Origin: Heterohyrax brucei | Lineage: Eukaryota > Chordata > Mammalia > Hyracoidea > Procaviidae | Direction: 5' to 3' | NCBI GenBank assembly: GCA_028571685.1 | Contig: CM053146.1 | Coordinates: 116,845,431-116,909,430 of the forward strand | DNA length: 64,000 nucleotides | Shown: positions 1-13,005 of the stretch, one piece after another | How the letters are laid out: each line of letters starts with the position of its first letter | How positions within the stretch are numbered: position 1 is the stretch's first letter | Notes under the pieces: generated by a model | The model's input: the letters and a program-made list of their open reading frames with translations, nothing else | Told to the model about the DNA's origin: nothing | The model's database searches: none | Program-made: the position numbers and the translations under genes

Positions 1-495
1 ACAGACGTATACGACTATTAGTTGTGGAATTGGGTAGTTAAGAAGAGGTTGGGTATAAGAAAATATAAGTAAGAAATGAAATAAACCAATTTTTAAAGAT
101 CATAGCTCTAAGTGAATTAAGGGGAATTCTGGGAGAGATTAGATAAGAGAACACCTTGTGAGTCCAAAGGGAACGAGCTACAGATGGAGGTGGATTTATA
201 AATATGTGCTGGACTTTCTCAGTAGTTGTCTACTGTGGACAGATTGTGTCATCTGCTGAGGCATGTGTGGTGCAAAAGTAAGGTGGAGGTCTCAAGGAGA
301 ACAATGAATGTCTAAGCATCCATTTAGAAAATTGAGTTATGTTGACTAAACAACTATAAATATCTGAACCACTGAAATTGAAGACCATGAATTTGAAGTG
401 GCATAGTCTTCTCTCACTTCTTAAGTCTCAGGTTACATGTCCTTTTGTGAGTTTCCACGGTACTCTGTATTTTCACCTCAATATTGCTTATCATA

Positions 496-645
496 GAACC
501 CTGGTGGTACAGTGGTTAAGAGTTTAGCAAGTAACCAAAAGGTCAATAGTCCAAATCTACCAGCTGCTCCATGTGAACCATATGGGGCAGTTCTACTCTG
601 ACCTATACAGTCTCTATGAGTTAGAATCAACTTTGACTGCAACAT
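496..645 (+). repeat. AfroSINE, short type
   Basis: Head GAACCCTGGTGGTACAGTGG and tail TCTATGAGTTAGAATCAAC. tRNA-like head with A- and B-box remnants. Confidence 0.85.
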
Positions 646-1639
646 ATTTCATTTGTTTGTTTGTTTTTAACACATCATACTGTGGAATAATTGTGCAACT
701 TTTACCAAACTTTATGCTCTGTCTCACGTTAATTGTTGCATTCCTTTGAATCACAGTTTCTTCTACTGTTTCTCATGTGCTGTAGGTGTTTAATAAATAT
801 TGGTTAAAATGCACAGCAATATAGCAGTTGTGAGATTTCTCCTGTAACTCTCAGAAGCCAGGGTAGAGAAGAAAAGGAGGTAGATGGTATAGATGATCCA
901 ACGGGTAAAAAAGGTTTGCAGTGTAGGTGTATCAAATGGTAAAGATGTTAAGAATGCTGCAAAAATCTTTTTGATGGGGTGTTCCCTGCGGGTCAGGTTG
1001 GATATGGTCTGAGAGGTGGTGCAGGTCCAGATGAGGAAAAGGTTTGGGCTGAGGCGATGGAGTGGAGTGGCTTATGGGAAGCATTAGTGTTGAGGCAGGG
1101 CAGGGAGGTGAACTCAGCAGTTCCAAATGCGCTCCTGGCCTTTAAGTCTACTTTTCAGTGTATTCTTCATGTTCCAGTTGGATGCTCCCATCATCAAGAC
1201 AGTGAGGGGGAAAAACTTTAAGCAACAAAGAGACTCTACTTGAAAAAACAGATTTGTGAGCAGGAGAATAGAGCAGACATTAGAATTTGATTTTTACATG
1301 GCGATGCTGACATTAAATTTTGACAGACAACTTTTCTTGAAAAAAATTACAATGAAATCAGCATAATCACGTGATTAAACTCTCTAAACTGTCATAGCTT
1401 TGAGTCACTATTATCCTGATTTTGAAAGCAGAGAGCATAGTCAAGTATTCTTTGTAAATCTAAACCTAGCACATGGAAATTATATCAATCAATCTGGAAC
1501 AGAGCTGAAAACAAACTCCCAAGTTTGGAGTTCATTTGTTTTACTAATAATTAGAAACTATTTCCATGAACATATCAATTCATTACATTTATATGCCTCT
1601 GTTAATCGTCTTTTTGAGTAACCCAAGTCTTCCTCTTTC
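646..1639. other. Unassigned intergenic sequence
   Basis: No gene, recognisable repeat or splice-framed exon seen, nor in 1-495. The open frames at about 930-1220 overlap on both strands and show no family motif. Confidence 0.4.
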
Positions 1640-2354
1640 TGTTTTGCAGATATTCTGTTTAGATAATACCAGGGAGGATACAACTGTCAAGTAACAGAAG
1701 GCTGACGGAAAATTAGGGAGAAAAAGTAAATTTCAAGGTAACCGGAAAGAAAGTTAACAAGGCTACTCATCAAAACAAAGAAGAAAAACAAAGTCACATT
1801 AAAACAAAATTGACAAAAATGAAAGAAATTAAAGAAAAATGCACAAATGAAAGTGATTCATATAGGAGAGTAAGAAGGACAAAGAAAATGCCAGTGCCAT
1901 TTAAAAAAGGAAAGCACTAAAAAATGACAGGAATAAACTTATACCTACCCATAATTATGCTGAATGTGTATGGCCTAAATACACCCTTGAAGAGAAAGAG
2001 AACGACAGAATGGATTAAAAAGCAATATCTATCAATATACTGTCTACAAGGACACGCCTTCAACAAAAAACTATCAGTATAGTAAAAATCAAAGGAAGGG
2101 AAAATATACCAGACAAACAAGTGAAAAAGCACAGGAGTGGCAATACTTATTTCAGATAAAATAGATTTTAATGCAAAATCTGTCATAAAAGACAAGGAAG
2201 TACATTGTGTAGTGATTAAAGGCAATAGACCATGATGACACAACTGTAATAAATACAGATGCACCAAAAATAAATATACATGCTCCAAATCACAGAAGAC
2301 AAACTATAACAGCACCATCAAAAGAACTGACAGCTCAGTGGAAAATCTCAATGC
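1640..2354 (+). mobile_element. L1 LINE fragment (ORF1/ORF2 boundary and endonuclease)
   Basis: A-rich lead-in, then a frame with GVAILISDKIDFN at about 2130-2180, the L1 endonuclease motif, followed by KDKEVHCVVIKGN. Broken by stops. The RTE element starts directly after it. Confidence 0.7.
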
Positions 2355-3937
2355 CACCCATCAGAACAAGGCCAGGGACTGAGGGGGATCTGACCCTCAA
2401 ATACTGATATGCAAGTCCAAGTTGAACTGAAGAATATTAGAACAAGTCCATTGGAACAAAAGTACAACATTGAATATATCGCACCTGAACTTAGAGAATA
2501 TCTTGACAATAGATTTGACACAGTGAACATTAATGATAGAAGACTGAACAAATTATGGAATGACATCAAAGATATCATACAAGAAGAAAGCAAGAAGTCA
2601 TTAAAAGGACAGAAAAGACCCAGATGCATGTCAGAAAAGACCCCGAAAGATGCTCTTAAACATTGAATAGCTGAATTGAAAGGAAGAAATGATGAAGTCA
2701 AAGAGCTGAACAGCACATTTCAAAATGCTGCTTGAAAAGGCAAAGTAGAGTGTTATAATGAAACATGCAAAGACCTGGAGACAGAAGACCAAAAGGGAAG
2801 AACACAATTGGCATTTCTCAAACTGAGAGAACTGAAGGAAAAATTCAAGATTTGAGTTGCAATATTGAGGATTCTACAGGAAAAATATTAAATTACATAG
2901 GAAGCATCAAAAGAAGATGGAAGAAATACACTATCCCAAAGTGTATAGGAGTCACTATACCAAAAATAATCGGTTGCTGTTCAACCATTTCAGGACATAA
3001 CACACGATCAGGAACCAATGATACTGAAAGAAGAAATCTAAGTTGCATTGAAGGCATTAGCAAAAACAAGTCTCTAGCAATTTATAGAATACCTATGGAG
3101 ATATTTCAACAGACAGTAGTAGTGCTAGAAGCATTATTTGTACTAAGAAAAGTGGAAGACAGCTATCTGGCCAATCAACATGAAGAGATCCACATTTGTG
3201 CTTATTCCCAAGAAAGGTGATCCAACTAAATGCTGAAATTATTGAACAATACCATTAATTTTATATGCAAGCAAAAATCTTGATGATCATTCAAAAGCCA
3301 CTGTAGTAGTATGTCCACAAGTAACTGCTCAATTTAGAAAAGGACATGGAACAGGGAATATCACTGCTAATGTCAGATGGATCCTGGCTGAACACAAAGA
3401 ACACCAAAAAGGTGTTTACTTGTGTTTTATTGACTATGCTAAAGCATTTGACTGTGGGGATCATAACAAATTATGGATGACATTGCAGAGAATGAGAATT
3501 CTAGAACACTTAATTGTGCTCATGAGGAATCTGCACATGGATCACGAGGTAGTTGTTCCAGCAAAACACCGGGATATTGATGGAATATTTTGAAGCTAGG
3601 AAAGCTGCTCATCAGGGTTGTGTGTCCTTTCAATATCTCTATTCTTCTGTATGCCAAGCAAATAATCTGAGAAGCTGGATTATAAGAAGAAGAATGGGGC
3701 ATTAGAATTGGAGGAAGACTCATTAACAACCTACATGATGCATATGATACAACCTTGCTTGCTGAAAGTGAAGAGGATTTGGAGTACTAACTGATGAAGA
3801 TCAAAGATCACAGCCTTCAGTGTGGATTATACTTCGGCATAAAGAAAACAAAAATCCTCACAAGTGGACCAATAAGTTACATTTTGATATAAAGAGAAAA
3901 TATTGACATTGTCAAGGATTTCATTTTACTTGGATCC
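2355..3937 (+). mobile_element. RTE-type LINE, 5' and 3' truncated
   Basis: Decayed RTE ORF2. Recognisable nucleotide blocks run from the linker after the endonuclease through the reverse transcriptase (FIDYAKAFDCxDHNKLW-like at about 3425-3475) to the segment ending in GGATTTCATTTTACTTGG. There are many stops. It joins an L1 piece upstream and breaks off at an inverted LTR fragment downstream. Confidence 0.85.
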
Positions 3938-4057
3938 AAGTAGGGCATACCAGGCTGTTTTCAGCTGATGGCAGGTCTGATCACTGAATAAGATGATCTC
4001 CCTGAAGGACAGAGTCCTCTCAATATTCTCTCTGAATTTCAGGGACAGAGTTCCCTC
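3938..4057 (-). mobile_element. Inverted 5' fragment of the same LTR family
   Basis: The reverse complement matches the first ~120 bases of the solo LTR at 53.8 kb, including CTGTCCCTGAAATTCAG and GACTCTGTCCTTCAG. Homology stops at the LTR's outer edge (GAGTTCCCTC), so this is a truncated LTR end at the RTE break. Confidence 0.8.
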
Positions 4058-4139
4058 AATAAGGAAATGGAAGCTAATTAAAACAGTTGCTATCAAGTAA
4101 ATATGAAATTGTGGTGACACCCACTCCAATTTGTGTGCA

Positions 4140-4290
4140 GACTAGAGCTGTTGCGTATTGTTTTAAAGGCTGTAATCTTTGAGAAGCAAAACACCAGACC
4201 TGTCTTTTGAGGTGCCCTTGTGAGGGTTCAAACTGCCAACATCTCAGCTAGCACTCCAGTGCCTAGTTGTGCTGCTCAGGGACTCCTATG
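4140..4290 (-). repeat. AfroSINE, long type, partial
   Basis: Reverse head GGGACTCC near 4270 and middle GGCTGTAATCTTTGAGAAGC typical of the form with the extra middle segment. Confidence 0.6.
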
Positions 4291-4297
4291 GAAGTCA

Positions 4298-4452
4298 ATA
4301 ACCAAAAACACCAAACCCATTTCTGCAGAGTCAGTTCAGACTCACGCAGATCCTAACCCAGAGTAGGACTGCCCCATAGAGTTTCCAAGTAGCACCTGGT
4401 GGATTCAAACTGCCAAATTTTTGGTTAGCCATTATAGCGCTTCACCACTGTA
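4298..4452 (-). repeat. AfroSINE, short type
   Basis: CCCCATAGAGTTTCCAAGTA and GCACCTGGTGGATTCAAACT; paired with the preceding long copy. Confidence 0.85.
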
Positions 4453-6524
4453 ATGCTGGAACTCACAGTAAAGCAATAGCTACAAAGACAGTAAATTGTG
4501 AGTCACCTGAGGAATCTTGCTGAGTTGGAGAGTACATTTCAGTAGGTGTAGGGGCGAGGGCTGTGATTGCTGCTTCCTCTAGGTTGTTTGTACAGTAAAG
4601 CACAGTGACTGGGGCTTAGTAATAGATGCGACCTCTATAATTCTATAACTTACTTCTAAAGACTTCAGATCAGAGTAACATGGCATTCTGCTAGGGAGTT
4701 AAGGGAATGTTAAACTTAATGTTTAACAGGACGTAAGAAAGTTAGGGTAAGGGCCTTCTACCCTCTGCTGACAGCATTACTTGCTTGTATGAAATTATGT
4801 AGAAATCTTTGGGATCTTGGTGATCTCAGTATATGAGTGTGGCATTGAACTTTTGGATGTAGCTGGGTTTATTAAAACCCCAAACAATTTTAATAGCAAC
4901 TCTTTTTTGATGCATAAAATTGTGTAAACTTAACAAAACTAATTTAACCCTATGAAATAGGGTACAGGGTTAACTCATAGGTGAATAGGAACATGGGGCT
5001 GACATTAGATTTAGCATATGTTTATATAAAGTCAATTATGCTGGAAAATATGATTTTATGAACAGAATAATGGGATCATGTAGATTGTCCACATTTGACT
5101 TTAAGAGCTAAGATTTAGTTTATTTTAAAGATACTACATTTTTTAAAAGTTGCACAAAATTTACTTTCCCAGTATATACAAAACTGAGAAGCACTCTCTT
5201 ATGGGAAAATTCTCTGAGGAACTTTTTACTAAGACGTTTCATGATAAAGGAGAATAGAGCTCCACATTTTTCTGTTTAAGGAGTTTGGTTTTTCTCTTCT
5301 GTATTATGAGGTCTCGTATTGGAATAACCATGTATAAGAAATGTACTCTCATTACAGATCATTGTTATTAATGTCAGTGATAATTACACTATGTATTTTC
5401 GATGGTTTTTATGGTGTACAGGCATCTTTCGCATACCTTACTTGATGTGATTTGTGTCAGAATCCTGAGTGGGAGGAAGGATAGCTATAATTTTTTTTAA
5501 GGAAATAAGACAGGTGAGGTTTGCCCAAATCATGTGACTGATAAATTGTGAAACCAGAATTAGGTGCCAAAACTTCTGATTTTTAATATAATGCTCCAAA
5601 CCTGGCACCTCTAATATTGTACTGCAATTCTACTATGGCTGTAATAATCTTGTTGAACATATTAAACAGAGGTGAGAAGGTATAGAGCAATGAAACTGGG
5701 GCAAAATCCAGAGAAGGGAAAGAAGCCTGTTCTAATTGTGTCAAATTCCCTTCACACACCTACAATCAAGCAGTAAGATAGAAAAAAAAATTCTTTTTAG
5801 TTTAATCCGTTTAGTATGGTGTGGTGGAAACTCTGGTGGCATAGTGGGATAAGTGCTATGTCTACTAACCAAAAGGCCAGCAGTTCAAATCAACCAGGCG
5901 CTCCTTGGAAACTCTATGGGGCAGTTCTGCTCTGACCTCTAGGGTCACTGTGAATCAGACCTGATTCTGCAGCAGTGGGTTTGAGTTTGGGGGTTTTAGT
6001 ATGGTGTGGTATTGAGGTTGCATTCCCTTTAAACACCTGGAAGGTGGATGGGAGCAGAGTCCCAGAATGATCACCTTCTTCATCAAGCGTTAAGGTGATG
6101 GATCAGTGTTCTCTGTGAAAACTACTTAGTGGTTGGCACTGAGTGAGGCATCAGTGAACTGGAAAAGGAATGGAAAAGCATCCTAGAAGATAATCCCTGA
6201 CTAACTCTCGTTACCATGTCTGGGTTCTATTCTTCCCATCGCTTCTAAGGTCTCTTCCTTCTCCTCATCGCCCCTCCTCGACTCTTCGTGCTTGAGAGGA
6301 TGCATGCCTCTCCTGCTCCCATTCCTTGGTCTGATGATCTCAATACAACGTACTTTAGCACAAGAGAAAGAACAACATTTATCATCTTCACAAAAAGGTT
6401 GAGTAATAAGCAATGTAAGCAAGCAGTGAGATAAATTTTTGTTTTGTTTAGGTTGGCTGGTATGGTGTCTTATTGAACTAGCATGTCACGTTATTTCTCT
6501 TCTTAATTATACTTTAGATGAAGG
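4453..6524. other. Unassigned intergenic sequence (one AfroSINE inside)
   Basis: AT-rich, no long open frame and no recognisable motif outside the AfroSINE at 5.8-6.0 kb. Confidence 0.4.
5822..5996 (+). repeat. AfroSINE, short type
   Basis: AAACTCTGGTGGCATAGTGG to AGCAGTGGGTTTGAGTTTGG. Confidence 0.88.
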
Positions 6525-7360
6525 TTCACAAAACAAACTAGGTTCTCACTGAATAGTTCATACACATATTGTTTTGTGACGTTAGTTAAAAATCCCATGA
6601 CACGCCAACACTCTTTTTTGACTCTGGCTTCCCTGTTACCAGCTTTCCTGTACCCTCCTGCCTTCTAGCCCTTGCCTCTGGGCTGGTGTGCACCTTTAGC
6701 CTCTTTTTTTGTTAAATGCTTGTCTAATCTTTGACTGAAGAGTAAGCTTTGGGAGTGACTTCATTACTAAGTGAAAAGGGTGCATACTCTCAGGGTTCCT
6801 CCGGTCTCTGTCAGACCAGGAAGTCTGGTTTTCCTTTTCGTTCGTTTGCTTCTTTGTGAGCTTGAATTTTGTTCTGCATTTTCCTCCAGCTCTGTCCGGA
6901 ATCTTCTACTGTGATTCCTGCCAGAGTAGTAAGTGGTAGTAGCAGGTACCATCTAGTTATACTAGACTCAGTCTGGTGGAGACCGTGGTAAACCCATGAT
7001 AACACATCAAGTAGATTCTGACTCACAGTAACTCTATAGAACAGAGTAAAACTGCTCTAGAGTTTCCAAGGAGCACCTGGCAGATTTGAACTGCTGACCC
7101 TTTGTTTAGCAGTTGTAGCACGTAACCACTGTGACACCAGGGTTTCCAGAGGCTATGGTAGCTGTGGTCTATTAGGTCTGTAGACTAATGTGCCCCTTGT
7201 GTCTTTAGTTTTCTTCATTCTCCTTTGCTGCAAAGGCAGTGAGACCAGTGGAGTATCTTAGATGGCCACTAACTGGCTTTTGAGACCCCAGATGCTACTC
7301 ACCAAAGTAGAATGCAGAGCATTTTCTTTATAAACTAAGTTACAGCATGTCACTTTGTGT
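6525..7360. repeat. Long dispersed repeat of unknown class, copy 1, interrupted by an AfroSINE
   Basis: Begins 'aaggttcacaaaacaaacta' and continues through 'gacgttagttaaaaatccc', 'ctgccttctagcccttgcct', and, after the AfroSINE, 'cagtggagtatcttagatgg' and 'actcaccaaagtagaatgca'. The first ~220 bases recur at 37.63 kb. No protein is recognised. Confidence 0.6.
6988..7150 (-). repeat. AfroSINE, short type, inside a dispersed repeat
   Basis: AGAGTTTCCAAGGAGCACCT and TGACACCAGGGTTTCC. It splits the long repeat at 6.5-7.4 kb. Confidence 0.88.
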
Positions 7361-8039
7361 AGCATCACTTGCTGGCTGTGTTTTATGGAAGCCTACGAAG
7401 ACCTGCCTGTAGGATTGTCCCTGTTACTTCCAAACATCAGTTTTGTTTCTGCTTTAAATTACTGACAAAGCCCAGAATGATCTCCATGACTCAAAAGCCA
7501 GTACTATTCATTTATTTTCATTTATCCTGGAGTCTGCTTCGTTTGTTGGTTAGGTCCTCTGAAAATCACATGCCAAAATGAAGTTAGAAATACAAAATGT
7601 CTACAGGTGCAGTGTCAGTGGAACACAGAGCAGAGAGGCAGCAGGAGAAAGCAGAGAGCCCTCAGACCATGATACAGTTTCGACCCCTGTAACAGGAGAG
7701 GGAGAAGAAAAGAAGATTGGTAAGGAAGAACCCCACACTGTAGTGCATCTCCAAGAATACTGGTGGCTGAGGAGTTCTGCACAATTACGTGATGGTCCTT
7801 GTGCTACTGCTGTGCTCAGTCATTGGCTACAAGGCACCCACAGTCAGAATTTGGCAGTAGTTTCTCTCTTGAAAGAAGATCTGAGGAGTATACTTCCATG
7901 GCTGTCACCGCTGGGCAAAAGGAAGCAGATGGTTGTAGCAAGCTAAGCGCCTAGCTATGTTCATAGAGGCTGGACCTCAGTGGATTTGTGACATCTGACG
8001 GAAGCGTGGCGACCGATTCAACCACTGGTCTCTTCACAA

Positions 8040-8130
8040 TCCCTTTATTCACCTACCCACCCACGCATCCATCTGTCCATCTACCCATCCATTCAACTAT
8101 CCACTTATCCGTATATTCATTTTTGCTTTA
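8040..8130. repeat. Imperfect (ATCC/ACCC)n tetranucleotide tract
   Basis: Repeating cccaccca / catccatc units with many interruptions. Confidence 0.8.
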
Positions 8131-8411
8131 GATGATAGGCAGCAGCAATCTGTGCAACAGAACAAAAGCCTAGATTTGGTGCTGCTTTAAAACAACATCT
8201 AAATTTTGCCTCATATTATTAAGGCCCTAATAACTGAGTGAGTGTAAATCAGCCTATATCTCCTTGAGATCTGCTTCCATCCCTGTTTGGATAATCTATA
8301 GTCTCTCTGAGACCTAGCCCTCAAACACACCCTTATTTTTGCCAGTGTGACACACTTCACCCTCAACTCATACTGACACTTTGCTCCATTTGATGGACCA
8401 TAATTCATATT

Positions 8412-9831
8412 TCTGAGCAAACAGATGTATACTGGAAGTGCTCACTCATCTATGCCAAGAAATTTGGAGGACAGATACCTGGTCAATTGACTGGAAGAGA
8501 TTCGTATTTATGTCCATTCCAAAGAAAGGTGATCCAACCAAATGTGGAAATTACCGAACAGTATCGTTGATAGCACATGCAAGTAAAATTCTGCTCAAGA
8601 CCATTCAAAAGTGACTACAACTGCATATTTACAAAGAATTGCCAGAAATTCAAGCTGGATTCAGAAGAGGATGCAAAGCCAGGGATACCATTGCTGATGT
8701 CAGATGGATCTTGGCTGAAAGCAAAGAATATCTGCAAGATGTTAACTTGTGTTTCATTGACTATGCAAAAGCATTTGACTGTGTGGATCATAATAAATTA
8801 TGGCTAGTGTTGCAGAGCATGGGAATTCCGGAACACCTAATTATAGTCATAAGGAATCTGTATATGAATCAAGTCGTGCAAACAGAACAAGGAGACACTG
8901 CGTAGTTTAAAGTCAGGAAAGGCATGCATCAGGGTTGTATCCTTTGACCACACCTTTTTAATCTGTATGCTGAGCAAATAATCTGAGAAGCTGGATTAAA
9001 TAAAGAAGAACGAGGCATCAGGATTGGAGGATGACTCATTGACAACCTGTGTTATGCAGACGACACCACCTTACTCGCTGGAAATGAAGAAGATTTGAGA
9101 CACTTACTGCTGAAGATCAAGGACCACAGCCTTCAGTATGGATTGCACGTCAACATCAGGAAAACAAAAATCCTCACAACTGGGCTAGTAAGCAACATTG
9201 TCATACGTGGAGAAGGGATTGAGGTAGTCAAGGATTTCATTTTACTTGGATTCGTAATCAACATCCATGAAAGCAGCAGTCAAGGAATCAAAAGAAGTAT
9301 TGCATTGGGAAAATCTGCTACAAAGGACCTCTTTAAAATATTCAAAAGTAAGGATATCACCTTGAAGGCTAGAATGTATCTGACCCAAGCCATGGTATTT
9401 TCAGTCGCATTGTATGCTTGCAAAAGCTGGACTGTGAACAAAGAAGACAGAAGGAGAACTGATGCCTTTGAATTGTGGTGTTGGAGAAGATTGTTGAGTA
9501 TATCATGGACTGCCAAAGGAACCAAGATCTTTTCTGGAAGAAGTACAACCGAGTGTTCCTTGGAGGCAAAGAGGGCAAGACTGTATCTTACATACTTTGG
9601 ACATGTTGTGAGGAAAGATCAGTGACTGGAGAAGAACATCAGGCTTGGTAGAGTGGAGGGTCAGTGAAAAAGAGGAAGACCCTCAACGAAATGAATTGAC
9701 ACAGTGGCCACAACAATGGGTTTAAGCATAAAAATAACTGTGCACATGGCACAAGACTTGAGGATTTCATTCTGTTGTTTGTAGGGTTGCTATGAGTTGG
9801 AACCCACTTGACAGCACCTAACAACAACAAC
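8412..9831 (+). mobile_element. RTE-type LINE, 5' truncated, with 10-base target duplication
   Basis: The insert begins inside the RT region and ends in an (AAC)n tail. It is flanked by AATTCATATT at 8402-8411 and 9832-9841. The RT core reads CFIDYAKAFDCVDHNKLW around 8750-8805; the YADD-equivalent region at about 9054-9066 reads CYADDTT. A 176-codon open frame (9095-9625) covers much of the C-terminal part, ending in an LTYFGHVVRKDQ motif. Several stops disable it. It is the best preserved RTE copy in the window. Confidence 0.93.
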
Positions 9832-9841
9832 AATTCATATT

Positions 9842-11049
9842 CCAGATGCTTTGCCACTTTGTTCTAGGTATAAAAGGTACGTGGCAAGTAGTATTAGTGA
9901 TGAGATTCCTAATAGTGTCCTTGGGTTCAGGGACTGAAAAGCAGCAGAAATAGTGAGCTGACTTAGTTTTGTCCCTTACAATCTTAACTTTCTGAAGATG
10001 CAAACCTTCAAAATGGCCCTGATCTTTGGTAATAATATCTCACAGCAGCCTCTCTCCCATAAAGAAAGAAACCAGCCAAACAACTACGGGTGTCCTCTTG
10101 AGATCACATTATTTTGGAGGAGGAAAATGGTGAAAATGTCTAGGATTTGGCAGGTGATAAAAAGAGGCTAATTTTTTAAACAAAATGTTTCTGCCAATTA
10201 GAATTTAATCTTCTAATCAAAAGTCTCTCAGGTCCTTTCATTTCTTTCAGCCCCCTACTTACTCTATCCAGGAACTTAGGCCTCAACATAACAGGAACCA
10301 ATTTCCATTTTTTTCCCCTAAGATCTGCTTATGTTTTGACAGGCCTTCTTTCATGTGGTTTAAAGAAGCACATGTGTTTGGAGGCATTCTATCAAGTAGT
10401 TTAAAGAACATAAAACTTGCAATAATATTTTTGGGAATAAATTTTATTGTTATGGCTTTCAAACCCAGTCAAATAAAAATAAAAATTCCATTAGTAGTTG
10501 AATATTGTAATAATAGAGTTGGGAATAAATTTTACTGCTATAGAAACTATAAAACATCAGTAATAATAATAAAAATAAAATCCTCTGCATTGTTGTGAAT
10601 TATTGCATTGAGATGACTAACTAGAAAGCTATAAAGCACGATGATAAGGGATAACCTAATCACTAAGGAAGATGTAATAATAATTCACCCTTGTTAGTAA
10701 GGAGTCCACAGTTTCTGTTCATTGGCTTTGAATGCTCTAGGTTACTGCCTGCATTCCATAGGTAGCAGAAGGATCATCTTTGGCCAGTGGGGTTGGCAAG
10801 ATACTGCATATTACAGTGAAACAGAACATGAGGATTGAGGAAAATCCAGTTATCAGTGACTCTTAGCAAAACCCTGTGTAGTTGTGCCAAATGTTCTCAC
10901 AACATATTTTAAAAATTATTTGCAGGTTTCTACTAACAATCTGTATGTATTATTTGACTATATACTTTAAAGTATTTTTAAAATTTTTACTTACAAAGAG
11001 TTTGTTTTCTTCAGAGTAACTGCATGGAATAACAGATCTGTTTTTAAAT
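9842..11049. other. Unassigned intergenic sequence
   Basis: AT-rich with an (AAT)-rich stretch near 10550-10590. Nothing recognised. The same is true of 7361-8401 apart from the tetranucleotide tract. Confidence 0.4.
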
Positions 11050-11216
11050 AAGCCCCTAAACCCACTGTTGTCAAGTCAATTACAACCATAGTGACCCTAT
11101 AGGACAGAGTAGAACGGCTCCACAGAGTTTCCAAGGAGTACCTGGAGGACTAGAACTGCTGAACTTTTGGTTAGCAGATGTAGCACTTAACCTCTGCACC
11201 ATCAGGGTTTCCGTTT
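11050..11216 (-). repeat. AfroSINE, short type
   Basis: CCTATAGGACAGAGTAGAAC to ACCATCAGGGTTTCC. Confidence 0.9.
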
Positions 11217-11559
11217 TTATGAAACCTATTGTAACCTTTCTTTTTATGTATACTACACCTGCAGCCCTCTGTCACAAGCTCATCTTGTTTCCAGTATAAT
11301 CAACAGGGGGAGTGAACACAAGACATGCTCAACTCCCATGTCTCACTCTCAGTGGAAGTTATGTAGCAAATTTAAGCTCCATTAAAATTCTCTCTCCCAA
11401 TTTAGGACTAGTGAGGTGATTGCCTTGGTACCTTATGTACTTGAGTGAGGGGAAGAATGTCATAGGTGTTGTTTTTTATTCTTCCATTCTGAACACCATC
11501 AAAATTCAAACGCAAGATTTCTGAATTAATGATGTTTCAAGGGGATTATGAAAGATGAT

Positions 11560-12345
11560 GACAGTGTGGACATCCTTTAAGGTGTCATTGTCTCGGGCAG
11601 GCCATGTCAGCTGAGCCCTCTGTGTTCATTGCTTCCGTCTTCTCACTTCTCTTTCTTTAACCAAATCCAAGTGGAATTTTGTCCCAACAATGTGACTGCT
11701 GAAGTTGCTCCTTTCAAGCTCACCGGGAGTCTCCACTCTACTGGACACTACTGTCAGGCCTCAGACCTCATTTGATTCTACTTCTTGATAACATTCGACC
11801 TCGCTGGTGACTCCTGCCTTCTTAAAATGCTTTTCTCGTTTGGCTTTTGGGACATCCTAGTGTTCCAGTTTTTACATCAACTTTGTTACCTGCTCTGTTT
11901 CATTTTTCCTCATTGGCTTTTTCTCTTCCACTAGACTCTAAATGTTAGCTCTACCAGGACTCCAGCTTTGTTCTTCTCTTCTCCACCTATCCTCATGCCC
12001 TAAGTAAACCCCTCCAGCCCTATGGCTTTAAACACCATCTACTTCATGCTGATGAGTCACAAATATGTACTCCTCTCTCAACTTTCCCATGAGCTCTAGC
12101 CTGTCACAGCCACTGCATACTGGTTGATTCTCCTGGATATATAAGAAGCAATTCAAATTTATGAGAATTAAACAGATATCTTGACTTTTCATTCTTTCAA
12201 AACAACTGCTCCGACAATTTTTCCCATCTTGTAAAACACCACTATCATTTACTCATTTACTAGCCCCATAATTTAGGAGTTGTTCTTGAGTTCTCTATTT
12301 CCTCCACTCTTTTCTTCCACTTATATTCATTGCCAAAATAGATGT
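11560..12345. mobile_element. Possible ancient LINE remnant, pyrimidine-rich
   Basis: Long CT-rich strand with 'ttctacttcttgataacatt' and 'caccatctacttcatgctga', reminiscent of the antisense 3' region of old LINEs. No coding potential. Weak call. Confidence 0.3.
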
Positions 12346-12494
12346 AAAGATGACCCACTTGAAAATCAAAGTTTTTTGTTGTTATGTTAATAAGGTCACA
12401 CTGGAGCAGTGTGGATAGTAAACCTAATCCCTTTTTGAGTGATGTCTTACAAAAAGGGAAAACAGATACACAGAGGGAAGACAGATACTATGTG

Positions 12495-13005
12495 ACATGA
12501 ATTGAATTATGTCACTTACAAAACCATGTATAATATTTTGGCGGGGCCTTGGTTCCCAGTATTGCACGATTGTCTACCATTTTGTCATCTAATGTGATTT
12601 TCTCGTGTGGTATAAATCCTGCGTCTATGAAGTCAGTGAGGTGGGGTGGGCAGCAGCTGAGTTAGTGAGGCAGGATTTAGTCTACAAGACTAGCTTGTGT
12701 CCTGAGGCAATCTGTTCTGCGATATAAAAGAGAGAAGTGAGCAGAGAGACAGAGGGGCTTCGTACCACCAAGAAAACAGTGCTGGGAGCAGAGGGTACCC
12801 CCTTGGCCCAGGGTCCCTGCCCAGAGCAGCTCCTGCTCTGGGGGAACACTGATGAGAAGGCTGACGGAGAGAGAAAGATTTTTCCTAGAGCTGATGCCCT
12901 GAATTGAGACTTTTTAGCTTATTTTACTGTGAGGAAGTAACTTCTCTTTGTTAAAGCAATCGGCTTGTGGTATTTCTGTTACAGTAGCACTAGATGACTC
13001 AGGCA
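12495..13005 (+). mobile_element. ERVL-MaLR-like LTR (afrotherian type), copy 1
   Basis: Begins near GAATTGAATTATGTCAC and ends 'ggtatttctgttacagtagc' plus 'actagatgactcaggcac'. Internal signatures shared with three other copies in the window: 'gaggcaggatttagtct', 'gatataaaagagagaagt', 'ccaccaagaaa' and 'gatgccctgaatt'. Confidence 0.75.

Noticed and set aside
9095-9625. 176-codon open frame as a possible cellular gene
   Set aside because: It is the C-terminal part of RTE ORF2, inside an insertion with target duplication and (AAC)n tail.
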